DNA of 64,000 bases from Actinacidiphila rubida (GCF_900110255.1 NZ_FODD01000009.1:159001-223000), one strand, 5' to 3'. Numbered from the stretch's first letter, positions 39,441 to 48,515 are shown. The notes: generated from the letters alone by a model not told the origin. Translations and numbers: made by a program.

Positions 39441-40295
39441 ATGTTGAGTTGGCATGCACCCGCCAAGGCGAAGCGCAGCCGTCGCGCCCTCGTCGCCGCC
39501 GCGGCCCTTGCCTGCGCCGCCCTCGGCGCCACCGCCGTGCCCGCCGCGGCCGCGGCCCCCAGCGCCTCGAAGAACCACGTGACGCACCCCGAACTCGACT
39601 GGGCCGGCTCCCAGATCGCCAAGCACCAGTCCGGCTCGGCCGCCCCCGCGGCCGTGACCCCCATGGTCGCCGGCACCCCCGGGCTGGACGTCAGCGGCTA
39701 CCAGGGCAACGTCAACTGGTCGTCGGTCGCGGCCAACGGCGGCAGGTTCGCGTACGTCAAGGCCACCGAGAGCACGACGTACACCAACCCGTACTTCACG
39801 CAGCAGTACAACGGCTCCTACAACGCCGGGCTCATCCGCGGCGCCTATCACTTCGCCACGCCCGACACCTCCTCCGGCGCCACCCAGGCCGACTACTTCG
39901 TCGCGCACGGCGGCGGCTGGTCCAAGGACGGCAAGACGCTGCCCGGCATGCTCGACATGGAGTGGAACCCGTACGGCGCGACCTGCTACGGCCTGTCCGC
40001 CTCCGGGATGGTCAACTGGATCCTGTCCTTCAGCAACGAGTACCACGCCAAGACCGGCCGCTGGGTCGTCATCTACACCGCCACCAGCTGGTGGAGCCAG
40101 TGCACTGGCAACACCGGTGACTTCTCCTCCACCAACCCGCTGATGCTCGCCAACTACAACGGCAGCCCCGGCGCCATGCCGTACAACTGGGGATACCAGA
40201 CGATCTGGCAGTACGCGGACAGCGGCGTCTTCCCCGGCGACCAGGACGCGTTCAACGGCGACTTCAGCCGCGTCCAGGCCCTCGCCAACGGCTGA
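39441..40295 (+). CDS. Secreted GH25 lysozyme
   Basis: A 284-residue secreted muramidase that would cleave the N-acetylmuramic acid-glucosamine bond of peptidoglycan. Signal peptide about 1-36 (basic KAKRSRR, hydrophobic Ala core, AxA site). The GH25 barrel begins GLDVSGYQGNVNW with the first catalytic Asp, and the DxE pair lies in GMLDMEWNP. Other family features: YVKATESTTYTNPYF, GAYHFATPD, WVVIYTATSWWSQCTG and the ending WQYADSGVFPGDQDAFNGD. GGAGGAG precedes the ATG. Followed by a hairpin and a GH3 hydrolase, perhaps a cell-wall turnover pair. Confidence 0.94.
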   Translation: MLSWHAPAKAKRSRRALVAAAALACAALGATAVPAAAAAPSASKNHVTHPELDWAGSQIAKHQSGSAAPAAVTPMVAGTPGLDVSGYQGNVNWSSVAANGGRFAYVKATESTTYTNPYFTQQYNGSYNAGLIRGAYHFATPDTSSGATQADYFVAHGGGWSKDGKTLPGMLDMEWNPYGATCYGLSASGMVNWILSFSNEYHAKTGRWVVIYTATSWWSQCTGNTGDFSSTNPLMLANYNGSPGAMPYNWGYQTIWQYADSGVFPGDQDAFNGDFSRVQALANG

Positions 40296-40331
40296 CCCAC
40301 CGCTTTCCCGGGACCCGCACCAGGGGTCACC

Positions 40332-40376
40332 CCGCACGGTGCGTGACGGCCGCGCAGGCCGCCGCGCACCGTGCGG
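40332..40376 (+). terminator. Terminator of the lysozyme gene
   Basis: 12-bp arms CCGCACGGTGCG / CGCACCGTGCGG with an inner GC hairpin, 36 bp after the stop and 41 bp before the GH3 start. Confidence 0.7.
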
Positions 40377-40417
40377 ATCAGCGATCACGCCCGCGCAGCC
40401 AACCCAGGAGGCACGCC

Positions 40418-41566
40418 GTGGACGACCCTGGAAACCACCCCACCCGCCGCACCGTTCTGGCGGCCGGCGCCGGACTGGCCGCCTTCGGCCTGCCGCTGCC
40501 CACGGGCCGCCGCACCGCACGACCCGGCCCGCTCGCCGCCGGCGCCGTGGGACCCGCCGCCCTGACCCCGCAGCAACAGGCGGGCCAGCGGGTGGTGTTC
40601 TCCTTCCCCGGCACCACCGTGCCGCAGGCCCTGCTCGACCAGATCAGCTCCGGCCAGGCGGCCGGCGTCATCATCAACAGCGGCAACGTCAGCAGCCTGT
40701 CGCAGATCACCGCGGCCGTGCAGCAACTGCGCCAGGCCAACCTGAGCAGCCCCGATCCGGCGCCGCTGCTGCTCATGACCGACCAGGAGGGCGGCCAGGT
40801 GCGCCGGCTGCCCGGCGGCCCCACCCAGTCCGAGAAGCAGATCGGCCAGTCGTCCGACCCCGCCTCGGCCGCGGCCGCCGCCGGAACCACCGCCGGCAAC
40901 CTGCTGCGCGGTGCCGGTATCAACATCAACCTGGCGCCCGTCCTCGACGTGTACCGCACCGCAGGCGACTTCGACGACCAGTACGGCCGGTCGTACAGCA
41001 CCGACCCCTCCGTGGTCTCCGCCTGCGGCAAGGCCTTCATCACCGCCCAGCAGGCCACCGGCGTGGCCGCCACCGCCAAGCACTTCCCCGGCCTCGGCCC
41101 CGCCACGTCCTCGCAGAACACCGACCTGCGGCCGGTGACCCTGACCACCTCGCTGAGCAGCCTGCGCGGCACCGACGAGTTCCCGTACACCGCGGCACTC
41201 GCCGCGGGCGTCGACCTGGTGATGGTGTCCTGGGCGATCTACACGCACCTGGACGCGTCGCACCCCGCCGGGCTCTCCTCCACCGTCGTCCAGAGCGAGC
41301 TGCGCGGCCGGCTCGGCTTCACCGGGGTGACGATCACCGACGCCATCGCGGCCGGCGCGCTCAGCTCGCTGGGCACCATCGGCCAGAACGCGGTCGCCGC
41401 GGCGGGCGCCGGAATGGACGTCATCCTCGAGGCATCCGGCAGCGTCGCCAACGGGCAGGCCGTCGTGACGGCTCTCGCCACCGCACTGCAGAACGGAACG
41501 CTGGACGCCACCGCCTTCGGCACGGCGCGTGACCGGGTCAACGCCCTGCGCAGCCGCCTGTTCTGA
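40418..41566 (+). CDS. Secreted GH3-family hydrolase (beta-N-acetylhexosaminidase-like)
   Basis: A 382-residue protein with a twin-arginine-like signal (TRRTVLAAGAGLAAFGLPLP) and a GH3 barrel of the NagZ type: LMTDQEGGQVRRLPGGPT, GININLAPVLDVYR, ATAKHFPGLG, VDLVMVSWAIYTHLDA and VTITDAI with the nucleophile Asp. The family's usual KHFPGHG-xxxx-DSH His/Asp catalytic loop is replaced by KHFPGLGPATSSQNTDLRP, so the general acid is unclear. It would act on cell-wall or chitin-derived glycans. GTG start with AGGAGG upstream. Confidence 0.88.
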   Translation: MDDPGNHPTRRTVLAAGAGLAAFGLPLPTGRRTARPGPLAAGAVGPAALTPQQQAGQRVVFSFPGTTVPQALLDQISSGQAAGVIINSGNVSSLSQITAAVQQLRQANLSSPDPAPLLLMTDQEGGQVRRLPGGPTQSEKQIGQSSDPASAAAAAGTTAGNLLRGAGININLAPVLDVYRTAGDFDDQYGRSYSTDPSVVSACGKAFITAQQATGVAATAKHFPGLGPATSSQNTDLRPVTLTTSLSSLRGTDEFPYTAALAAGVDLVMVSWAIYTHLDASHPAGLSSTVVQSELRGRLGFTGVTITDAIAAGALSSLGTIGQNAVAAAGAGMDVILEASGSVANGQAVVTALATALQNGTLDATAFGTARDRVNALRSRLF

Positions 41567-41720
41567 CGTTCCGGCGCCGCGGGGGCCGAAGGCGATCTTT
41601 CCCTCGGGATGCCGCGCCGCCGTGGCCCGGGCACGGCATACTGCCGGTGCAGGGGTGACCCCCGGCCGGCGCGGACCAGGCCGTGGGCGATCGCTCCACC
41701 GACAGGAGGAGCGACCACCC

Positions 41721-44087
41721 ATGGCCACACCCGCGCCCGTGCGGCAGCGCGCCGCTCACGGGCTGCGAGCCCTGCCCGCGCGCTTCAAGGCCCGCGACCC
41801 GTGGCTCGCGGCCACCCGCAGGGCCGCGCGCGCCGCCATCGTGATGCCCGGCATGTTCGCGCTGTGCAGCCGCGTGATCGGCTCGCCCGAGATGGCGACC
41901 TACGGCGCGTTCGGCGCGTTCTCGATGCTGCTGCTGGTCGACTTCGCCGGGCCGATGTCCCAGCGCGTGCGCGCCCAAGCCGGCCTCAGCGTGGTGTGGA
42001 TCGCGCTGATGGTCCTGGGCACGGCGGTCTCGTCCGTCACGTGGCTCGGCGTCGTCGCCATGGTCGCGGTCGGCTTCGCGGTGCTCTTCTCCGGCATCGT
42101 CAGCTCCGTCACCGCCGGCGCCACCACCTCACTGCTGCTCGCGTTCATCCTGCCGGTGTCGCTCGCCTCGCCCGTGTCCGCGCTGCCCGACCGGGTGGCC
42201 GGCGCGGGACTCGCGGCCGCCGCGTCGCTGATCGCCATCGTCGTCCTGTGGCCGCGCCCCGCGGCGGACCCGCTGAGCGCGCCCGCCGCGCAGGTCTGCC
42301 GGGCGGTCGCCGCCCGGCTGCGGGCCGACGCGGTGTTCGCGCTCGCCCCCGACGATCCGGGCCGGGCGGCCTGCACCGACGCCGCGGACCGGGTCGAGGA
42401 GGCCGAACGCACCCTGCGCCGCGCCTTCGACGCCACCCCGTACCGCCCCACCGGGCTGTCCAGCAGCGCCCGCGCGCTGGTCCGCCTCGTCGACGAACTG
42501 ACCTGGCTCGCCCTCATCGTGGCGCACTCCGGACCGCCGCCGGGCACCACCGGCGGCGGGCCCGTGGCCGCGACCTGCGCCGTGCGGCACGCCGCGGCCG
42601 ACGCCCTCGACCGGTGCGCCGAACTGCTGGGCGCGCCCCGCTCCGACCCGGACGCGCTGGCCGAAGCGATCGGCCGACTGGGCCGCCGCGTCGACGCGAT
42701 GGAGGCCGAGGCCACCGCCAGCCTCCCCGTCTACCGCTCCGCGCAGGACGGACAGGGCGAGGAGATGGGGGAGTTCATCACCTCCCTCGACCAGTCCTTC
42801 CGCGCCCAGGAACTCGGCTACGCCGTCCAGCAGATCGCCGGCAACGTCGACCTGTTCGCCGCGGCCGAGCGCCGCGGGTGGTGGGACCGGCTGCTCGGCC
42901 GCGAACCCGGGGCGCGCACCGACCCGCTGACCTCCGCCTGGGAGCGCGCCACCGCGCACGTCGACCGGCACTCGGTGTGGCTGCACAACAGCGTGCGCGG
43001 CGCCGTCGGGCTCGGCGTCGCGGTGACCCTCGCCGACCTGACGAGCGTGCAGCACTCCTTCTGGGTCGTCCTCGGCGCCCTGTCGGTCCTGCGCTCCAAC
43101 GCCCTCAACACCGGGCAGAACGCGCTGCGCGGGCTCGGCGGCACCCTCGTCGGGTCGGTCATCGGCGGCGCGCTGCTGCAACTGATCGGCGACAACACCA
43201 CCTTGCTGTGGTTCCTGCTGCCGCTGGCCGTGCTGTGTGCCGGCATCGCGCCCGCGGCGATCTCCTTCGCCGCGGGCCAGGCCGCGTTCACCGTCACCCT
43301 GGTGATCCTCTTCAACATCGGCCAGAGCCCCGGCTGGAAGGTCGGCCTGGTGCGCATCGAGGACATCGCGCTGGGCTGCGCGGTCAGCGTGGTGGTGGGC
43401 GTGCTGTTCTGGCCGCGCGGCGCGGGCGCGGCGGTCGGCAAGGCGATGGCCGAGGCGTACACGGACAGCGCCGACTACCTGGTGGGCGCGGTGGAGTACG
43501 CCGTCGGCTGCTGCAGCGCCGGCCCCGAGCCGGCCGCCGCCCCGCTCGCCGAGGGCCGCCAGGCCGCCGCTTCCGCGCGCCGGCTCGACGACGCGTTCCG
43601 CAACTACCTGGCCGAGCGCGGCCCCAAGCGGGCCCCGCTCGCGGAGATGAGCACGCTCGTCACCGGGGTGGTGGGCCTGCGGCTGGCCGCCGACGCGATA
43701 CTCGGCATGTGGCGCCGCGCCGGCGACGTCCACAACGAGCGCGAACGGGCCGCGGCCCGCGGCGAACTGCTCACCGGCGCCGGGCACGTCTCGGGCTGGT
43801 ACCACACGCTCGCCGAGTCCCTGGACGGCCGGCAGCCGCCGCCGGCACCGCTGCCCCACGACCTCGCGTCGGACGCGCGCCTCGTCCAGGCCGTGCGCCG
43901 CGACCTGCGCGACGATCAGGGCCAGGCCACCGCCACCGCCGTGCGCATCATCTGGACCGGCGACCACGTGGACGCCGCCCGCCGGCTCCAGGGCCTCCTG
44001 GCCCCCGCCGCACGCATGGCCGCGGTGCACGGCCGTATCCAGCCCCTCCCCGCGCCCGAGGCCGCCGCACCGGAGGGCACCGGCTGA
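41721..44087 (+). CDS. FUSC-family inner membrane protein
   Basis: A 788-residue protein with two membrane blocks. The first (about residues 30-185) has six helices after WLAATRRAARAAIVMPGMFALC; a long cytoplasmic helical region follows; the second block (about 425-580) carries the FUSC signature SVWLHNSVRGAVGLGVAVTLADLTSVQHSFWVVLGALSVLRSNALNTGQNALRGLGGTLVGSVIGG. Family members (YccS, AaeB-like) are thought to export aromatic acids or lipids. AGGAGG precedes the ATG. It lies upstream of a cupredoxin gene in the same direction, 147 bp apart. Confidence 0.9.
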   Translation: MATPAPVRQRAAHGLRALPARFKARDPWLAATRRAARAAIVMPGMFALCSRVIGSPEMATYGAFGAFSMLLLVDFAGPMSQRVRAQAGLSVVWIALMVLGTAVSSVTWLGVVAMVAVGFAVLFSGIVSSVTAGATTSLLLAFILPVSLASPVSALPDRVAGAGLAAAASLIAIVVLWPRPAADPLSAPAAQVCRAVAARLRADAVFALAPDDPGRAACTDAADRVEEAERTLRRAFDATPYRPTGLSSSARALVRLVDELTWLALIVAHSGPPPGTTGGGPVAATCAVRHAAADALDRCAELLGAPRSDPDALAEAIGRLGRRVDAMEAEATASLPVYRSAQDGQGEEMGEFITSLDQSFRAQELGYAVQQIAGNVDLFAAAERRGWWDRLLGREPGARTDPLTSAWERATAHVDRHSVWLHNSVRGAVGLGVAVTLADLTSVQHSFWVVLGALSVLRSNALNTGQNALRGLGGTLVGSVIGGALLQLIGDNTTLLWFLLPLAVLCAGIAPAAISFAAGQAAFTVTLVILFNIGQSPGWKVGLVRIEDIALGCAVSVVVGVLFWPRGAGAAVGKAMAEAYTDSADYLVGAVEYAVGCCSAGPEPAAAPLAEGRQAAASARRLDDAFRNYLAERGPKRAPLAEMSTLVTGVVGLRLAADAILGMWRRAGDVHNERERAAARGELLTGAGHVSGWYHTLAESLDGRQPPPAPLPHDLASDARLVQAVRRDLRDDQGQATATAVRIIWTGDHVDAARRLQGLLAPAARMAAVHGRIQPLPAPEAAAPEGTG

Positions 44088-44234
44088 CCAGGCGCCGGAG
44101 CGGCCCGCGGCGCCAGCCATCGGCGTGAAGCCGTGGCCCGTACCGGCGCTGCGTGCCCGCCCCCGCGCCGTCCGGGGTCCAGGATGTGGCCCGGCGGTGC
44201 GGGGGACCACACGACGGCGAACGAGGTGACGGGT

Positions 44235-44645
44235 GTGCGGAACCTGAAGCGGACCGCGCTTGCCGCGGGCTCCCTGCTGCTGGCGCTGACCGGCTGCTCC
44301 AGCTCCTCCGGCGGCGGATCGGGCAGCACCACCCCACCGGCGTCGCCGTCCCCCTCCGTGACGGCCTCGGCCACCGGGTCGCCCACCCGCGCGGCGAACT
44401 CGCTGACCATCCAGAACTTCGCCTTCCACCCGTCGCCCCTCAAGGTCGCCCCGGGCGCGACCGTCACCGTCACCAACGCCGACTCGACCGCGCACACCGT
44501 GACCGCCACCGGCGCCAAGGCGTTCGACACCGGCACCATCGCCCCGGGCGGCACCGCGACCTTCACCGCGCCCAAGGCACCCGGGAGTTACCGCTACATC
44601 TGCACCATCCACCCGTTCATGAAGGGCACGCTCACCGTCGGCTGA
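44235..44645 (+). CDS. Cupredoxin-domain lipoprotein
   Basis: A 136-residue lipoprotein: signal with lipobox LTGC (Cys about 21), a Ser/Gly/Thr/Pro linker, then a cupredoxin fold (NSLTIQNFAFHPSPLKVAPGATVTVTNADSTAHTVTATG and SYRYICTIHPFMKGTLTV). The copper ligands are visible: His in AHTVT, Cys in YICTIH, His in TIHPF and Met in PFM. It would bind copper and carry electrons outside the membrane. GTG start with GAGGTG upstream. Its 3' end overlaps the 3' end of the converging UbiA-type gene by 14 bp. Confidence 0.9.
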   Translation: MRNLKRTALAAGSLLLALTGCSSSSGGGSGSTTPPASPSPSVTASATGSPTRAANSLTIQNFAFHPSPLKVAPGATVTVTNADSTAHTVTATGAKAFDTGTIAPGGTATFTAPKAPGSYRYICTIHPFMKGTLTVG

Positions 44646-45570
44646 CCAACGAGTCGCCGTGCGCGATCAGCAGCGCCACCGCCGTCCCCGCCGTCACCAG
44701 CGCCGCCAGGAACGGCAGCCGGCTGCGCGAGCCTGCGGCGGCCGGCACCGCGGTCAGCACGGCCAGTGCCCCGGTCACCGCGAGCGCCGCCCAGCCCATG
44801 GCGCCTGCCTGGCCCGGCGGGCCGAACACCAGTACCGCGCACGCCGCGAAGAGCGGCACGGGTGCCAGCGCCCGCGCCCGCCGCCGCCCCAGACGCTGCG
44901 GCAGACCCCGCACCCCGGCCGCCAGATCGGCGTCGATGTCCGGCAGGACGTTGGTGACGTGGGCCCCGACCCCGAGCAGCGCCCCGGCCGCCACCGCCCA
45001 GACGGGAGGCCACGGCCGGCCGGCGCAGCCCAGCGCCACGAACGCCGGCAGCAGCCCGAAGCCCACGGCGTACGGCAGCCACGACAGGACGGTCCGCTTG
45101 AGGCCCAGGTTGTAGGCCCAGGCCGCCGCGACCCCCACCAGATGCGCGGCGCCCGCCGCCGCACCGCTCGCCAGCGACAGCGGCACGCACAGCGCCAGCG
45201 CGGCCACCGAGGCGAGCGCCACCGTCCGCGCCCCGACCGCGCCGTTCGCCAGCGGCTTGTCGCGCCGTCCGGCCGCGGCGTCCCGGCCCGCGTCGACCCG
45301 GTCGTTGCACCAGCCCACCGACAACTGTCCGGTGAGCACGGCCGCGGCGACCAGCACGCAGCCGCCCGGGCCGCGGCCGGAGGCCGCCGCCAGTGCCGTG
45401 ATCAGCGCCGTCACCGCGACGACGGCCGGGGGGTGGCAGGCACGCAGCAGCCCCGCGACGGCCGCGGCCGGCCGCCGGGCGGGCGCGACGAGCGCCGGCG
45501 GGACGGCGCCTCCCGCATCGACTCCTGCCTCCACTCCGGCACCGGGCACGGCCCGATCGTAGGGCGGCAC
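44632..45570 (-). CDS. UbiA-family prenyltransferase
   Basis: A 312-residue integral membrane protein with about eight to nine helices. The first Asp-rich motif is WCNDRVDAGRDAAAGRRDKPLANG and the second is NVLPDIDADLAAG, both diagnostic for UbiA enzymes that attach an isoprenyl chain to an aromatic or lipid acceptor. It is divergent from a type III polyketide synthase operon, 81 bp apart, so its acceptor may be the resorcinol or quinone made there (inference). The start is uncertain: GTG at 45570 was used; GTGs at 45549 and 45534 are also possible. Confidence 0.85.
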   Translation of the reverse strand: MPPYDRAVPGAGVEAGVDAGGAVPPALVAPARRPAAAVAGLLRACHPPAVVAVTALITALAAASGRGPGGCVLVAAAVLTGQLSVGWCNDRVDAGRDAAAGRRDKPLANGAVGARTVALASVAALALCVPLSLASGAAAGAAHLVGVAAAWAYNLGLKRTVLSWLPYAVGFGLLPAFVALGCAGRPWPPVWAVAAGALLGVGAHVTNVLPDIDADLAAGVRGLPQRLGRRRARALAPVPLFAACAVLVFGPPGQAGAMGWAALAVTGALAVLTAVPAAAGSRSRLPFLAALVTAGTAVALLIAHGDSLVSRR

Positions 45571-45639
45571 GGCGTCCGCGACCGGCCGCCACGACCGGCC
45601 GCCCGGCCGATGACACGCATATCTCCTCCCATTGCTCCC

Positions 45640-45652
45640 TATACTGCGCGAA
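45640..45652 (+). promoter_or_regulatory. Candidate -10 for a leaderless polyketide synthase transcript
   Basis: TATACT (45640-45645) ends 6 bp before the ATG at 45652, which places the expected transcription start on the ATG itself. No ribosome site is present. No good -35 was seen. Confidence 0.5.
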
Positions 45653-46719
45653 TGACGCGAATCGCCGCCGTGCACGGGGTGCTCCCACCGCACCGGTACG
45701 CGCAACACGAGATCACGGACGCGCTCGCGGCCATGAGCACGGCGTCGGCGGGCGAACGGGGCGTGCTGGAGCGGCTCTCCGGCACTTCGGGCGTCGGCAC
45801 CCGTCACCTGGCCATGCCACTGGAGCGCTACGCCGAACTGAGTGGCTTCGGCGAGGCCAACGACCGCTTCATCGCCACCGCCCTCGATCTCGGCGAGCAG
45901 GCCGTGCGCGGCGCCCTGGACGAGGCCGGGCTGCGGGCCACCGACGTGGACCTCGTCGTCTCGACCTCGGTCACCGGCATCGCCGCCCCGTCGATCGAGG
46001 CGCGCCTGGCGGGCCGTCTCGGCCTGCGGCCCGACGTCAGACGGGTGCCGATCTTCGGACTCGGCTGCGTGGCCGGGGCCGCCGGCATCGCCCGCCTCGA
46101 CGACTTCCTCGCCGGGCGGCCCGACGGCGTCGCGGTGCTGCTGTCGGTGGAACTGTGCTCGCTGACCTTCCAGCGGCAGGACGCGACCTCCGCCGGCCTG
46201 GTGGCCGGCTCGCTGTTCGGCGACGGCGCCGCCGCCGTCGTCGCCGTCGGGTCCCGACACCCCCGCGGCGGTGCGGACGAGCCCGGCCCGCACGTCGTCG
46301 CCAGCCGCAGCCGCCTGTACCCCGACACCGAGGACCTGCTCGGCTGGCACATCGGCGACACCGGCTTCCGCATCGTCCTGGGCGCCGAACTGCCCGACCT
46401 GGTACGGCGCCACCTCGGGTCCGAGGTGCGGGCGTTCCTCGCCGACCACGACCTCAAGCCGCAGGACGTGGCCGCCTGGGTCTGCCACCCCGGCGGCCCC
46501 AAGGTCCTCGACGCCGTCCGCGAGACGCTCGACCTGCCGGCCCGTGCCCTGGAACTGACGTGGCGCTCGCTCGCCGAGGCCGGGAACCTCTCGTCGGCAT
46601 CCGTGCTCCACATCCTGCGCGACACCCTCGACCTGGCCCGCCCGCTCCCCGGCACGACCGGGCTGCTGCTCGCCATGGGCCCGGGGTTCTGCACCGAACT
46701 CGTCCTGCTCCGCTGGTAG
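45652..46719 (+). CDS. Type III polyketide synthase (SrsA-like)
   Basis: A 355-residue chalcone-synthase-fold enzyme. The catalytic triad is Cys139 (FGLGCVAGAAG), His279 (WVCHPGGPKV) and Asn312 (EAGNLSSAS); the LLAMGPGFCTELVLLRW C-terminus is typical. Followed after 6 bp by a methyltransferase and then an FAD oxidoreductase, the same order as srsA-srsB-srsC of Streptomyces griseus, which make methylated, oxidised alkylresorcinol (phenolic lipids) from fatty-acyl starters. The product here is probably a similar lipid. Germicidin-type synthases are an alternative, but the neighbours favour phenolic lipids. Confidence 0.9.
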   Translation: MTRIAAVHGVLPPHRYAQHEITDALAAMSTASAGERGVLERLSGTSGVGTRHLAMPLERYAELSGFGEANDRFIATALDLGEQAVRGALDEAGLRATDVDLVVSTSVTGIAAPSIEARLAGRLGLRPDVRRVPIFGLGCVAGAAGIARLDDFLAGRPDGVAVLLSVELCSLTFQRQDATSAGLVAGSLFGDGAAAVVAVGSRHPRGGADEPGPHVVASRSRLYPDTEDLLGWHIGDTGFRIVLGAELPDLVRRHLGSEVRAFLADHDLKPQDVAAWVCHPGGPKVLDAVRETLDLPARALELTWRSLAEAGNLSSASVLHILRDTLDLARPLPGTTGLLLAMGPGFCTELVLLRW

Positions 46720-46725
46720 GTCCTC

Positions 46726-47262
46726 ATGCCCGCGTACGCCGTCCTCGTCCTGCTGGTCGCCGCCGAGCGGCTCGCCGAACTCGTCGTCGCCCGCCGCAAC
46801 GCCGCCTGGAGCCGCGCACGCGGCGCCGTGGAGCACGGGCGGGGCCACTACCCCGTCATGGTCGTGCTGCACACCGCGCTGCTGGCCGGCTGCCTGATCG
46901 AGGTGTACGGCGCGCACCGGCCGTTCCACCCCGCGCTCGGCTGGACGGCGGCCGCCGTGGTGGCCGCCGCCCAGGCCCTGCGCTGGTGGTGCATCGCGAC
47001 CCTCGGGCCACGATGGAACACGCGCGTGCTGGTCGTCCCCGGGCTGCCGCTGGTGGCCCGCGGTCCCTACCGCGTGCTGCGGCACCCCAACTATGTCGCG
47101 GTCGTCGCGGAAGGCGCCGCCCTCCCGCTGGTGCACGGCGCCTGGATCACCGCCGCGTGCTTCACCGCCGCGAACGTTCCGCTGCTCGCGGTCCGGCTGC
47201 GCTGCGAGAACGCCGCGCTGGACACCGCCGCGCCACCGCGCGTCGCGGCCCCGGCCCGGTGA
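46726..47262 (+). CDS. Isoprenylcysteine carboxyl methyltransferase (ICMT)-family membrane enzyme, SrsB-like
   Basis: A 178-residue membrane methyltransferase with about four helices. The ICMT/PEMT signature is GPYRVLRHPNYVAVVAEGAALPL (RHPNY motif), preceded by LGPRWNTRVLVVPGLPLVARG. In S. griseus SrsB O-methylates the resorcinol ring made by SrsA; the same role is likely here. Starts 6 bp after the polyketide synthase stop; its stop overlaps the oxidoreductase start (GTGA). Confidence 0.87.
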   Translation: MPAYAVLVLLVAAERLAELVVARRNAAWSRARGAVEHGRGHYPVMVVLHTALLAGCLIEVYGAHRPFHPALGWTAAAVVAAAQALRWWCIATLGPRWNTRVLVVPGLPLVARGPYRVLRHPNYVAVVAEGAALPLVHGAWITAACFTAANVPLLAVRLRCENAALDTAAPPRVAAPAR

Positions 47263-48281
47263 TCGACCTGCTGGTGGCCGGCGGCGGGCCCGCCGGGCTG
47301 GCCACCGCGATCCACGCCGCCCGCGCCGGACTCGACGTCGTGGTCGCCGAACCGCGCCCGGGACCGGTCGACAAGGCCTGCGGCGAGGGCGTGATGCCGG
47401 CCGGGGTGCGGGAACTCGCGGCGCTCGGCGTCACCGTGGAGGGCCGCCCGTTCCGCGGCATCCGCTACGTCGACACCCGCCGCCAGGCCGAGGCGCACTT
47501 CCGGGGCGGCACGGGACTCGGGGTGCGCCGCACCGCCCTGCACGAGGCGCTCGCCCGCCGCGCCGCCGAACTCGGGGTGCCCGTCGTGCCGTTGAGGGTG
47601 GACGCGCGGACCCTGCGGCACGACCGCGACCGGGTGACGGCCGGCGGCGTCACCGCCCGCTACCTCGCCGCGGCCGACGGGCTGCACTCGCCGATCCGGC
47701 GCGGGCTCGGCCTCGACCTGCCGCCGCCCGGCGGGGCCGCCCGCTACGGGCTGCGCCGCCACTTCGCCGTCGCGCCGTGGACGGACTGCGTCGAGGTCCA
47801 CTGGGCCGAGCGCAGCGAGGCGTACGTGACGCCGGTCGGGCCCGACCTGGTGGGCGTCGCGATCCTCACCGCCGACCGCGGGACCTACGAGCGCCAACTC
47901 GCCGCGTTCCCGGCGCTGTCCGCCCGGCTCCCGGCGTCCGCCGCGACCGCGACCCGCGGCGCCGGGCCGCTGCGGCAGCGGGTCCGCAGCCCGGTGGCCG
48001 GCCGGGTGCTGCTCGTCGGCGACGCCGCCGGGTACGTCGACGCGCTCACCGGCGAGGGCATCTCCACGGCGCTGGCCGCCGCGGCCCACCTCGTGCGCTG
48101 CGTCCGCGCGGACCGTCCGCAGGACTACGGCGACGCCTGGCGCCGCGCGTCCCGCCGCCACCGCACGCTGACCGGCGCACTGCTGTGGGCCCGCGACCGG
48201 CCGCGGCTGGCCCCCGGCATCGTCCCGGCCGCCGCGCGCTTCCCCGCCCTGTTCAGCGCGGCCGTCAACCTGCTCGCCTGA
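47259..48281 (+). CDS. FAD-dependent oxidoreductase, SrsC-like
   Basis: A 340-residue flavoprotein of the aromatic hydroxylase/geranylgeranyl reductase group. The dinucleotide motif is VAGGGPAGLATAIHAARAGLDVVVAE at the N-terminus, with DKACGEGVMPAGVREL (typical of the reductase subgroup) and the second FAD motif VLLVGDAAGYVDALTGEGISTAL near residue 250. In the srs pathway this enzyme hydroxylates the methylated resorcinol to a quinone precursor. GTG start overlaps the previous stop. Last gene of the operon; a terminator follows 90 bp on. Confidence 0.88.
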   Translation: MIDLLVAGGGPAGLATAIHAARAGLDVVVAEPRPGPVDKACGEGVMPAGVRELAALGVTVEGRPFRGIRYVDTRRQAEAHFRGGTGLGVRRTALHEALARRAAELGVPVVPLRVDARTLRHDRDRVTAGGVTARYLAAADGLHSPIRRGLGLDLPPPGGAARYGLRRHFAVAPWTDCVEVHWAERSEAYVTPVGPDLVGVAILTADRGTYERQLAAFPALSARLPASAATATRGAGPLRQRVRSPVAGRVLLVGDAAGYVDALTGEGISTALAAAAHLVRCVRADRPQDYGDAWRRASRRHRTLTGALLWARDRPRLAPGIVPAAARFPALFSAAVNLLA

Positions 48282-48370
48282 CGGGACGGCGGCCGCGGGA
48301 CGCGGGGGCCGGACCACGTCACGGACCGGGGCGTCGGCCAGAGCGCCGGACCGCGCGCCCGGGAACGAGC

Positions 48371-48403
48371 ACCGGGGCCGCCGCACATCGGCGGCACCCC
48401 GGT
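48371..48403 (+). terminator. Terminator of the polyketide operon
   Basis: ACCGGGG-CCGCCG / CGGCGG-CA-CCCCGGT stem with a 2-nt bulge and CACAT loop. Confidence 0.65.
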
Positions 48404-48515
48404 CCGGCACCCAGGTCCGGCATTCCGATCCGCGCTTTCCCCGACCCCGCGCGACGGTCCGGACGACCCACCGAACTCCTTCCCGCAACGACCGATCGAA
48501 CGACGAGGCCCGACG

